This document shows positions 6,211 through 12,889 of a DNA stretch of 12,889 nt, in pieces. The notes beneath the pieces were generated by a model. That model saw nothing but the letters and a program-made list of their open reading frames with translations, was not told the origin of the DNA and searched no databases. The translations under genes were made by a program, and so were the position numbers. How positions within the stretch are numbered: the stretch's first letter is position 1; each line of letters begins with the position of its first letter. Source of the stretch: JANSWY01 sp038525605 (GTDB taxonomy: Bacteria; Bacteroidota; Bacteroidia; Cytophagales; Cyclobacteriaceae); contig JBCBHL010000205.1 of the NCBI GenBank assembly GCA_038525605.1, forward strand, positions 1 to 12,889. Direction: 5' to 3'.

Positions 6211-7083
6211 TCAATAAAAATCAATAAATTCTCCCGGATCTACCGGGTTGCCATTGTACCACAATTCAAAGTGTAAGTGTGGTCCCGTAGTGAGTTCTCC
6301 TGTATTTCCAATGATGGAGATGATCTCACCCTGACTTACAAAATTACCTACCTTTTTTAACAATTCCGAATTGTGCTTGTAGATAGATATTAGATTGCTT
6401 CTATGCTGAACAGCAATCACATTCCCTCCATCTGCTGTCCAATCAGCAAAAATCACTGTCCCGTCACCCGTAGATTTAATGGGCTCGTTCTTTTTGGCAA
6501 TTAGATCAACTCCATAATGATTGATTTTTGGATCGAACTTGCTGCTTACCAGTGCGTTTTTGTCGATTGGATTCATCAGGAATATCTCTTGCAGCGTCTC
6601 AGATTTAAGACTTAAAGCGGTATTTCCAAGCGATTCTCTTTCAAAGGTTCTGCGGAATTCGACATCTGCGTCTTCTGAAGTACTACCACTCACTTCATTC
6701 TGAGCGATCTGTTCATCAGTCAATTCACGATCTTCGACATTGGAATATTCATCATCTTCTCCGGCAAAAATCTTCCTGATATTTTCTATGTACTGGTCTT
6801 TCTGATCTACTGCACGCTGCAAGGAATCTACAGTCATAGTTAACTTAACAACTGCCCTTCTCGATTCTCGTTCGGCATGTCTGGGATCTAGCCATTTCTC
6901 TAAAACACCTGTCACCAGCCAGGCGGAAAGAGCCATTACTGCTATAAAAATTGAAAAACAAATCAGTATTGCCTTTGCATAAGTGAAACTAACTGTTGTT
7001 TTTTCTGCAAAATTTTCCTCATTTCTTATAATAAGGAGATACCTGTTCGTTAACCTATTTGATAAAGTTTTCTTTGCCGCCAA
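6211..7083 (-). CDS. M23 (LytM-type) peptidoglycan endopeptidase, membrane-anchored
   Basis: This is a predicted zinc metallopeptidase that cuts peptide cross-links in the wall. The 290 residues show a basic cytosolic N-terminus, one membrane helix (about 36-58), a charged coiled-coil-like linker (about 65-105), an acidic spacer (105-145) and a C-terminal LytM fold (about 165-290). All zinc and catalytic residues are present: H189 and D193 in HYGVD, H237 in YKHNS, and H269/H271 in GPHLHFELW. The enzyme should therefore be active. The start is TTG at 7083. An in-frame TAG lies three codons upstream, and the first ATG comes only after the membrane helix, at residue 50. The gene heads the minus-strand string and is followed 20 bp on by bactofilin, which suggests that the filament localises this enzyme. 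Confidence 0.93.
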   Translation of the reverse strand: MAAKKTLSNRLTNRYLLIIRNEENFAEKTTVSFTYAKAILICFSIFIAVMALSAWLVTGVLEKWLDPRHAERESRRAVVKLTMTVDSLQRAVDQKDQYIENIRKIFAGEDDEYSNVEDRELTDEQIAQNEVSGSTSEDADVEFRRTFERESLGNTALSLKSETLQEIFLMNPIDKNALVSSKFDPKINHYGVDLIAKKNEPIKSTGDGTVIFADWTADGGNVIAVQHRSNLISIYKHNSELLKKVGNFVSQGEIISIIGNTGELTTGPHLHFELWYNGNPVDPGEFIDFY

Positions 7084-7090
7084 CTTACAC

Positions 7091-7098
7091 TAAATTTG
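7091..7098 (+). promoter_or_regulatory. Candidate -7 box (TAAATTTG) for the plus-strand sprE/porW-like gene
   Basis: This is an exact match to the Bacteroidota sigma-ABfr -7 consensus TAnnTTTG. It would start transcription near 7105 and give a leader of about 80 nt. A TTTG occurs at 7073-7076, but its 14-bp spacing is shorter than usual for a -33 element. It is supported only by the consensus match and by lying upstream of a gene. Confidence 0.35.
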
Positions 7099-7104
7099 AA
7101 TGGT

Positions 7105-7112
7105 CAAAATTA
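7105..7112 (-). promoter_or_regulatory. Candidate -7 box (TAATTTTG) for the M23-bactofilin-atp operon
   Basis: This minus-strand exact match to TAnnTTTG lies 21 bp before the M23 TTG start, predicting a very short leader (about 15 nt). It stands in an A/T-only stretch (7110-7123). A good -33 TTG at normal spacing is not visible. It faces the plus-strand box at 7091-7098 with only 6 bp between them. Confidence 0.4.
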
Positions 7113-7182
7113 TATATAAAAAACAATATCGAATGAAATATTGCAGGAAAAGCATAACTTTTGGCCCTAGAATGATAAAAAT

Positions 7183-9750
7183 TTGAATTACAGAATACTA
7201 AATATCGCAATTACATTGGTTTTGGGAACCTTGCTGATTACCGCTTGTGCACCTCAGAAAAAAAACCCGATGAGCAATGTTTTCCATAATACAACGGCAC
7301 ATTACAATGCCTATTTCATTGCTAACGAAAAAATTAAGGAGATAGAATTTAAGCTTCAGGAGGGCTATGAATGGAATTACAATAGGATTCTCCCTGTGTA
7401 TGTGGAATTTGACACAACCGATACATCTCCTTTCAAACCTGATCTGAAGGATGCCATCGAAAAGTCCGCGATAGCCATTCAAAGACATCCTGGTTCTGAC
7501 TGGGAAGACGATTGCTATATTCTTGTGGGTAAGTCCCGGTTCTATGGGTTTGAGTTTGCTGATGCGGTAGAGACTTTTAAATATGTCAATACGCACAGTA
7601 AAAATGACAATGCCAGACACGAAGCGCTGGTAGAATTAATGCGGACTTTCATCAAAAACAATGAATACAGAAACGCCAACGAAGTTTCTGACTATCTCAA
7701 AAAAGAAAAGCTTAACAAGAAAAACCTGCGCAACCTCTATCTCAACAGGGCCTATTTGTATCAGGAAAGAGAAGATCTGAATTTACTCGTAGGCAACCTG
7801 GTAAAGGCCGAAGAGTTGATTAGCAACAACAAGTTGAAGGCGAGGATTAACTTCATAATCGGTCAGATTTTCCAGGAGCTGGGATTCGAAGCGAATGCCT
7901 ACGATTATTATAGGAACGTATTGAAAAATAACCCTTCCTATGAACTTTCTTTCTATACCCGATTAAACATGGCGCAGGTGACTGACCTTTCTGACAATAG
8001 CGACAGCAGAAGGGTGCGTAAGTATTATGAAAAACTGCTTTCCGATCAGAAAAATCTGGAATACAGGGACAAGATTTATTATGAAATTGGCAATTTCGAA
8101 TTAAAGCAGGGAAATCTGGACAAGGCAATCGACGCTTACAAGTCATCTGCCGAAAGTAGTGTCAATAATAACAGACAGAAGGGTTACTCTTTTTGGGAAT
8201 TGGGGAAAATATATTTTGATAGCCTCGGCAGCTATGAGCTGGCCAAAAGTTACTATGACAGCACCATTTCCGTTTTGCCACAGGACGAAGAGGCTTATGA
8301 GAGTATCAAAGAAAGACAGGAAATTCTGGGCGATTTTGTGAAAAATATCAATATCATTCGCGAAAATGACAGTCTGTTGAACCTGGCTTACATGGACTCC
8401 ACCGAACGATTAGCTATTTTCAATGCGATCATCGCAGAAAAAGAAGCTGAATTGGAAGAGCAGAAAAAGAAGGAACGAAAGGCGAGGCGACAAGGACTGA
8501 GCTTACCCTCCCGAGGTGATGATAACCTGATCAGTGTAGGAGGCGGTTCTGGTGGCACATGGTATTTCTACAATTCATCAGCGGTCAACAGAGGAAGGTC
8601 AGAGTTTAAAAGGGTATGGGGAGATCGGCCGCTGGAAGATCACTGGAGAAGGAGCGAAAAACAACTGAGCATCTCCAATGCTGCCGAAAACAGTACCGCA
8701 CAGAATAATCCGGAAAGTAATGGAGGTGAAGAAACTAATACTGATCAGAAATCTGCAATCCCGACTATTGAAAGTCTGATGGCAACAATTCCATTTGATA
8801 CAGCCACCCAAAACAATATGCTCCGGTCGATTGAAATTGCGCACTATGAATTGGGTAAAATCTATCATTTTCAGTTGCAAGAAGACCCGAAAGCGGTACT
8901 CACTTTTGAACAGCTGCTGAGAAGGTATAATGAAACCGAATATAAACCCGAGGTACTGTATCTGCTTTTCTTGATTGCCGAAGAAGGCTCTACCGATATT
9001 TACAAAGAGCGCCTCATTGCAGAATTCCCAAATAGTATTTACGCTAAGCTGGTTGTTAATCCTAATTATCGGGAAGAGAGCAATGCCATTACTGCTAAGT
9101 TGCAGAAAATCTACGGAGAAGCTTATGCACTTTATGAAAAAGGAGATTTTAAAACGTCCCTGAAGATGGTGGATAATGCCTTGGCGGAGCATCCCGATAA
9201 TGAGTTTACAGATAATGTAGCACTGCTTAAAATAATGATCATTGGGAAAACCGAAGACATTTATAAGTACCAGTTTGAATTGAGTGTTTTCAAGAAAACA
9301 TACTCAGAGAGTGACTTGCAAACTTATGTCGATGATTTGATCAAAGCTGCAGAAGATTATCAGCTAAACCTGGTCAACAGTGCTAAAGCAAAGTACAAAC
9401 AGAATTTCGATGAAAAACATCTTTATGTGGTTATTTACGAAATAAAAGATGATGCAGCTAATAAAATATCAGCTTATATGGCAGAGCAACTAAAAGCCAT
9501 GAACAGGGACGATTTAACGCCAGCCAACATCAGTTTTGATAATGGTCGGGGTGTATTGATGGTCAATGAGTTTATAGATAAAGCAACTGCCATGGATTTT
9601 AATGCAACATTGCAAAAGGAAAAACCGATAGCCGAAGAATTCAAAACTATTAAAATACAAGAGTTTGTGATCAGCGACAAGAATTTCAATACGCTCTATC
9701 AAACGAAGGAACTGAATACTTATCTGAAATTCTACAGAAATAACTATTAG
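7183..9750 (+). CDS. porW: SprE/PorW-like TPR lipoprotein (gliding / type IX secretion)
   Basis: The predicted outer-membrane-associated lipoprotein has 855 residues and belongs to the SprE/PorW family, which is needed for type IX secretion and gliding in Bacteroidota. The N-terminus is a lipoprotein signal with lipobox LITAC, lipidated Cys at 22. After it comes the family-like segment FHNTTAHYNAYFIANEKI. TPR helical repeats follow (about 90-390, for example QGNLDKAIDAYKSSAESS). Then come a charged linker (about 418-447), the signature GTWYFYNSSAV (458-468) with GDRPLEDHWRRSE (480-492), more TPR-like helices, and a conserved-looking C-terminus ending in LKFYRNNY. The start is TTG at 7183: no in-frame ATG lies upstream, and the next ATG (7270) would remove the signal peptide. 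The gene symbol rests on remembered family features, not a search. Confidence 0.8.
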   Translation: MNYRILNIAITLVLGTLLITACAPQKKNPMSNVFHNTTAHYNAYFIANEKIKEIEFKLQEGYEWNYNRILPVYVEFDTTDTSPFKPDLKDAIEKSAIAIQRHPGSDWEDDCYILVGKSRFYGFEFADAVETFKYVNTHSKNDNARHEALVELMRTFIKNNEYRNANEVSDYLKKEKLNKKNLRNLYLNRAYLYQEREDLNLLVGNLVKAEELISNNKLKARINFIIGQIFQELGFEANAYDYYRNVLKNNPSYELSFYTRLNMAQVTDLSDNSDSRRVRKYYEKLLSDQKNLEYRDKIYYEIGNFELKQGNLDKAIDAYKSSAESSVNNNRQKGYSFWELGKIYFDSLGSYELAKSYYDSTISVLPQDEEAYESIKERQEILGDFVKNINIIRENDSLLNLAYMDSTERLAIFNAIIAEKEAELEEQKKKERKARRQGLSLPSRGDDNLISVGGGSGGTWYFYNSSAVNRGRSEFKRVWGDRPLEDHWRRSEKQLSISNAAENSTAQNNPESNGGEETNTDQKSAIPTIESLMATIPFDTATQNNMLRSIEIAHYELGKIYHFQLQEDPKAVLTFEQLLRRYNETEYKPEVLYLLFLIAEEGSTDIYKERLIAEFPNSIYAKLVVNPNYREESNAITAKLQKIYGEAYALYEKGDFKTSLKMVDNALAEHPDNEFTDNVALLKIMIIGKTEDIYKYQFELSVFKKTYSESDLQTYVDDLIKAAEDYQLNLVNSAKAKYKQNFDEKHLYVVIYEIKDDAANKISAYMAEQLKAMNRDDLTPANISFDNGRGVLMVNEFIDKATAMDFNATLQKEKPIAEEFKTIKIQEFVISDKNFNTLYQTKELNTYLKFYRNNY

Positions 9751-9978
9751 CAATTATCTTTGTAATTCATTAACTTATAATTGGCATAAACTAGACATTG
9801 TCACGTTTAGTTGGGGATTGGTAAGTTTGCGATATTGTGCCGATCAATTTTTGTAATTACTAGTTGATAATTAGGAATTAAATTCTAAAAATTAACTGAT
9901 AATTTGGATCGAAAAGCGCATTTTAAAACTGTCATGATGACTATTACTATCAAATGTCCCATTTTATAATTAGTTCAA
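9751..9978 (+). promoter_or_regulatory. 228-bp intergenic region with candidate promoters upstream of the PBP gene
   Basis: There is no gene here. Two exact TAnnTTTG boxes are seen: TATCTTTG (9755-9762), only 4 bp after the preceding stop, and TAAGTTTG (9822-9829). The second has a TTG at 9798-9800 with 21 bp between, a plausible -33/-7 pair that would start near 9836. An 11-bp palindrome GTCATgATGAC lies at 9931-9941, 37 bp before the start codon. A degenerate 12-mer of the form TAACTNATAATT occurs at 9771, 9861 and 9893. No hairpin with T-tract was found to end the preceding gene. Confidence 0.4.
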
Positions 9979-12291
9979 ATGAAGAAGAAAAAAGAAAGCA
10001 AGCCTGTTGAAAAGCGTAGAAACCTGCCTGGGAAAGTAATCAGGATTTTATGGATATTGTTTTTTATGGTTGTCATAGGCCCTCCGCTTTTGATCTACAT
10101 GGTAGAAAAAGATGCCATGGGTATGTTTGGAGGACTTCCGGGACTGGAAAGGCTGGAAAGACCCGATCCAAATTTAGCTTCCGAACTAATCGCTAACGAC
10201 GGAACGATCCTTGGAAAATACTTCCGAGATAACAGGAGTAATATCACCTATGACGATCTAAGCCCTGAATTAATCAACACGCTACTGGTAACAGAAGACA
10301 TCAGGTTTAAAAGCCATCCGGGAATAGATCTTAGAGGTATTGTCAGGGCCGCAAAAGGAGTCCTCACTGGTTCCAATCAAGGAGGGGGTAGTACCATCAC
10401 CATGCAGCTGGCACAAAACCTCTATCGGACGGAATCTACTAACAAAGGCTCTTTATATTCTATCAGAAAATTAGGTTCCGTCATCACAAAAATCAAAGAA
10501 TACATCATTTCTGTAAAACTGGAAAGGAACTACACTAAAAAAGAAATCATGGCCATGTATTTGAATACCATTGCATATGGTCAGAATGCATTTGGTATTA
10601 AGGTAGCTGCCGAGACTTACTTTGCCAAACTTCCTTCGGAATTGAATTATAAGGAATCTGCCGTTATCGTTGGGCTCATTAATAAACCGACCAAATGGAA
10701 CCCGATCCAGAATCCTGAAAATGCCATGCGCAAAAGGACTGAAATATTATACAACCTTTTCAAAAATGAATTAATCACCAGAGAAATGTATGATTCTCTG
10801 AAGGTGAGCGATTTCGATCTTAATTTCAATGTGGCAAGTCACAACAAAGGCCCAGCTCCCTATTTCAGAGCTGTAGCAGGTAATTTCTTGAGAGACTGGG
10901 CCAAAGAAAGAGGCTACAATATATATGATGACGGTTTGAAGATTTACACCACCATAGATCCGACCATGCAAACTTACGCCGAAGAAGCTGTGGTAGAACA
11001 TATGGCGAATCTCCAAAAGGACTTTAATAAAGAATGGAAGGATCAGATTCCGTGGAGAGACAATGACGGTCAAATCATCAGCGACTTCCTGGAAAGAGAA
11101 ATAAAAAGAGGTGAATATTACCGAATTCTCAAAAACAGGTATCCCGATGATAAAGACAGTATAGAGTATTATCTCAACCTGAAACAAAAAATGAAAATAT
11201 TCACCTGGGAAGGTGAGGTAGATACCGTTTTCAATCACTATGATTCACTGAACCATTACAAAAGGTTTTTGCAAACAGGTTTTATGGCGATGGAGCCTAC
11301 TACCGGTCATATCAAAGCATGGGTCGGTGGTATCAACCACAAGTTCTTTCAATTCGATCATGTAAAGCAAGGCAAGAGGCAACCTGGTTCCACCATCAAA
11401 CCGATTGTTTACACTACAGCGATTGAAAATCTTGCCTATTCACCGTGTCTGGAACTGGAAGATATCAAGGTCGTATTTGAACTCCCTGGCCAGAATCCAC
11501 CATCCTGGTCTCCTGCTAATGCGGAAGGCGTATATACTGGAGAAAAGATGACAATCAGGCAAGGACTCGCAAGATCAATAAATAGTATTACTGCTCACGT
11601 GATGAAAAGCGTAGGCCCCAGAAATGTGGTAAAATATGCTAAAAGAATGGGTATAGAAAGTAAGCTGGAAGCGGTTCCCACTTTGTGTCTGGGAGCAGGT
11701 GGAGAAGTTTCAGTTTATGAAATGGTAGGTGCTTATTCGACTTTTGTCAATAAAGGAAAACACACCAAACCAATTTTTATCAGGAGAATTGAAGACAAAA
11801 ACGGTAACCTGATAGAAGATTTTACCCCGGAAGTAACAGAAGCTATTAGCGAAAAAACCGCAAATACTATGTTGTACATGCTAAGGGGAGCAACTGAAGA
11901 GAAACGAGGGTCAGGTGGCGGATTGGATAAGAGGCTCAAGGAGAACCTTCAAATAGGCGCCAAAACCGGAACAACGGACAATGCATCAGATGGCTGGTTT
12001 ATGGGAATCACTAAAGACCTTGCCGCCGGAGCATGGGTTGGTGGAGATAACAATACCATCCATTTCAAAAGCTGGGTGACGGGTCAGGGGGCAAGAACAG
12101 CAATGCCCATCTGGAATAAATTCATGCTAAAAGTTTATGGTGACTCCACCATTGGCTTTACACCTGGTGGATTTGAAGCTCCCGGACCTGGTTATGATGT
12201 AGAGCTGGACTGTTCAAAATATGGTATTCAGCTAAATGAAAGTGACACACTACAGGTACAACAGAACCTGAATGATGAAGTGATTGACTAA
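9979..12291 (+). CDS. Class A penicillin-binding protein (PBP1A type): transglycosylase/transpeptidase
   Basis: This bifunctional enzyme polymerises glycan strands from lipid II and cross-links their peptides on the periplasmic face of the inner membrane. The 770-residue protein has a basic cytosolic tail (KKKKESKPVEKRR), one membrane anchor (about 20-42) and a GT51 domain (about 70-250). That domain holds the catalytic Glu E106 in TEDIRFKSHPG, the GGGSTITMQLAQN motif (136-147) and the KLERNYTKKEI segment (180-190). The transpeptidase domain (about 430-720) holds all three motifs: S471-TIK474 (nucleophile), S533-IN and K662-TG. A long Lys/Glu-rich insert (about 340-425) separates them. The start is ATG at 9979. 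The next gene, uvrC, begins 17 bp after the stop, so the two may be co-transcribed. mrcA/ponA naming would be by analogy, so no symbol is given. Confidence 0.96.
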   Translation: MKKKKESKPVEKRRNLPGKVIRILWILFFMVVIGPPLLIYMVEKDAMGMFGGLPGLERLERPDPNLASELIANDGTILGKYFRDNRSNITYDDLSPELINTLLVTEDIRFKSHPGIDLRGIVRAAKGVLTGSNQGGGSTITMQLAQNLYRTESTNKGSLYSIRKLGSVITKIKEYIISVKLERNYTKKEIMAMYLNTIAYGQNAFGIKVAAETYFAKLPSELNYKESAVIVGLINKPTKWNPIQNPENAMRKRTEILYNLFKNELITREMYDSLKVSDFDLNFNVASHNKGPAPYFRAVAGNFLRDWAKERGYNIYDDGLKIYTTIDPTMQTYAEEAVVEHMANLQKDFNKEWKDQIPWRDNDGQIISDFLEREIKRGEYYRILKNRYPDDKDSIEYYLNLKQKMKIFTWEGEVDTVFNHYDSLNHYKRFLQTGFMAMEPTTGHIKAWVGGINHKFFQFDHVKQGKRQPGSTIKPIVYTTAIENLAYSPCLELEDIKVVFELPGQNPPSWSPANAEGVYTGEKMTIRQGLARSINSITAHVMKSVGPRNVVKYAKRMGIESKLEAVPTLCLGAGGEVSVYEMVGAYSTFVNKGKHTKPIFIRRIEDKNGNLIEDFTPEVTEAISEKTANTMLYMLRGATEEKRGSGGGLDKRLKENLQIGAKTGTTDNASDGWFMGITKDLAAGAWVGGDNNTIHFKSWVTGQGARTAMPIWNKFMLKVYGDSTIGFTPGGFEAPGPGYDVELDCSKYGIQLNESDTLQVQQNLNDEVID

Positions 12292-12308
12292 AGTCATAGA
12301 CAGATTAA

Positions 12309-12889
12309 ATGGATCAATCGAGATTTACGCCAGCAGAAATATCCAAACTTCCGCATCAGCCGGGAATCTATAAATATTTCAACACTGCTGATGAAATCAT
12401 ATATATCGGTAAAGCGAAAGACTTGCGCAAAAGAGTTTCCAGCTATTTTACCAAAGCTGCGGGAGTCAACCGAAAAACACTGAAGCTGGTATCCGAAGTG
12501 GCTGTTTTGGAAGTTGTAATCGTCAATTCAGAATTTGATGCTTTATTGCTGGAAAACAGCTTAATTAAGCAATATCAGCCAAAGTACAATATTCTGTTAA
12601 AGGATGATAAGAGCTTTCCCAGCATTTTGATAACCAAAGACAGGTTCCCAAAGATCTATTCTACCAGAAGAATTGATAAAAATAAGGGAGAGTATTTCGG
12701 TCCTTATACCAGCGTAAAGGCAATGAATAATGTACTGGATCTGATTAGAAAATTATATAAAATCAGAACCTGCAACCTGCTGCTCTCAGCCAATAATATC
12801 GAACAAAAAAAATTCAAAGTTTGCCTCGAATACCACCTAGGCAATTGTCTAGGGCCCTGCGAAGGTTATCAAAAAGAGGATGACTATCT
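12309..12889 (+). CDS. uvrC: UvrABC excinuclease subunit C, N-terminal part (cut by window end)
   Basis: UvrC is the nuclease subunit of nucleotide excision repair that makes both incisions around a lesion bound by UvrB. Only the first 193 codons are visible; the frame is open to the last base and no stop is seen. The GIY-YIG nuclease domain, which makes the 3' incision, is complete: GIY at 19-21, YIG at 32-34, R40 in KDLRKR, the catalytic-type glutamate E82 in ALLLENSLI and N94 in QPKYN. The following Cys-rich motif CLEYHLGNCLGPC (172-184) is characteristic of the family. The ATG at 12309 puts the GIY motif at the usual distance from the N-terminus. A full protein would be about 600 residues, so roughly two thirds lies beyond the window. 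Confidence 0.96.
   Translation, partial: MDQSRFTPAEISKLPHQPGIYKYFNTADEIIYIGKAKDLRKRVSSYFTKAAGVNRKTLKLVSEVAVLEVVIVNSEFDALLLENSLIKQYQPKYNILLKDDKSFPSILITKDRFPKIYSTRRIDKNKGEYFGPYTSVKAMNNVLDLIRKLYKIRTCNLLLSANNIEQKKFKVCLEYHLGNCLGPCEGYQKEDDY

Noticed and set aside
6211..7083. Degenerate, inactive LytM domain (as in EnvC/NlpD-type activators)
   Set aside because: All metal ligands and catalytic histidines are present (H189, D193, H237, H269, H271).
8599..9192. 197-codon open frame on the minus strand inside the SprE/PorW-like gene
   Set aside because: It is antisense to a gene with an intact signal peptide, TPRs and family motifs. Its Phe/Ile-rich translation is typical of the complement of a Lys/Glu/Asn-rich protein, with no motif of its own.
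10771..11238. 155-codon open frame on the minus strand inside the PBP gene
   Set aside because: It is the complement of the Lys/Glu-rich inter-domain insert of an intact PBP. Hydrophobic composition arises from that alone, and there is no promoter or partner gene.
1..12889. Mobile element, CRISPR array, defence island or biosynthetic cluster
   Set aside because: No transposase, integrase, terminal repeats, regular direct-repeat array or accessory gene is visible. Every gene belongs to a conserved cell-maintenance family, and base and codon use look uniform.

Overview
The window comes from a chromosome of the Bacteroidota, most likely the Cytophagales (a Marivirga/Fulvivirga/Cyclobacteriaceae-type marine or soil glider). 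Four things point there: an F-type ATP synthase operon without the beta and epsilon genes, a gliding/type IX secretion lipoprotein of the SprE/PorW type, A/T-rich start regions without Shine-Dalgarno sequences, and several exact matches to the Bacteroidota -7 promoter box TAnnTTTG. The family-level placement is inference. All ten complete or partial core genes are intact, and I see no mobile element, CRISPR array, tRNA or rRNA.

Left part, minus strand (7083 down to 86). One tightly packed gene string runs: M23 peptidase, bactofilin, AtpZ, a four-helix AtpI-like protein, then ATP synthase subunits a, c, b, delta, alpha and gamma. Spacings are short (3-116 bp), and bactofilin overlaps atpZ. The first two genes belong to cell-wall and cell-shape work. 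The next two are small membrane proteins that help assemble the Fo part. The last six build the membrane rotor/stator and most of F1. atpD and atpC are not here and must lie elsewhere. Residues needed for proton transport (c E64, a R271, a H280/E313, a Q320) and nucleotide binding (alpha P-loop) are present.

The most interesting structure is not a gene. A strong terminator-like hairpin with a U-tract lies between the c and b genes. A chain of three hairpins lies between the alpha and gamma genes. Both sit where the required subunit copy number drops, which suggests attenuation or RNA processing that tunes subunit ratios inside one transcript.

Right part, plus strand (7183 to the end). A SprE/PorW-like TPR lipoprotein, a class A penicillin-binding protein (PBP1A type) and the first 193 codons of uvrC follow one another. 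The 99-bp divergent region at 7084-7182 carries opposing -7 boxes only a few bases apart. Both flanking genes appear to start with TTG. The 228-bp gap before the PBP holds candidate promoters, a small palindrome and a degenerate AT-rich repeat.

Overall this is a conserved housekeeping region. I see no plausible new defence or biosynthetic system. The novelty, if any, lies in the RNA structures of the atp operon and in the uncharacterised AtpI-like protein.
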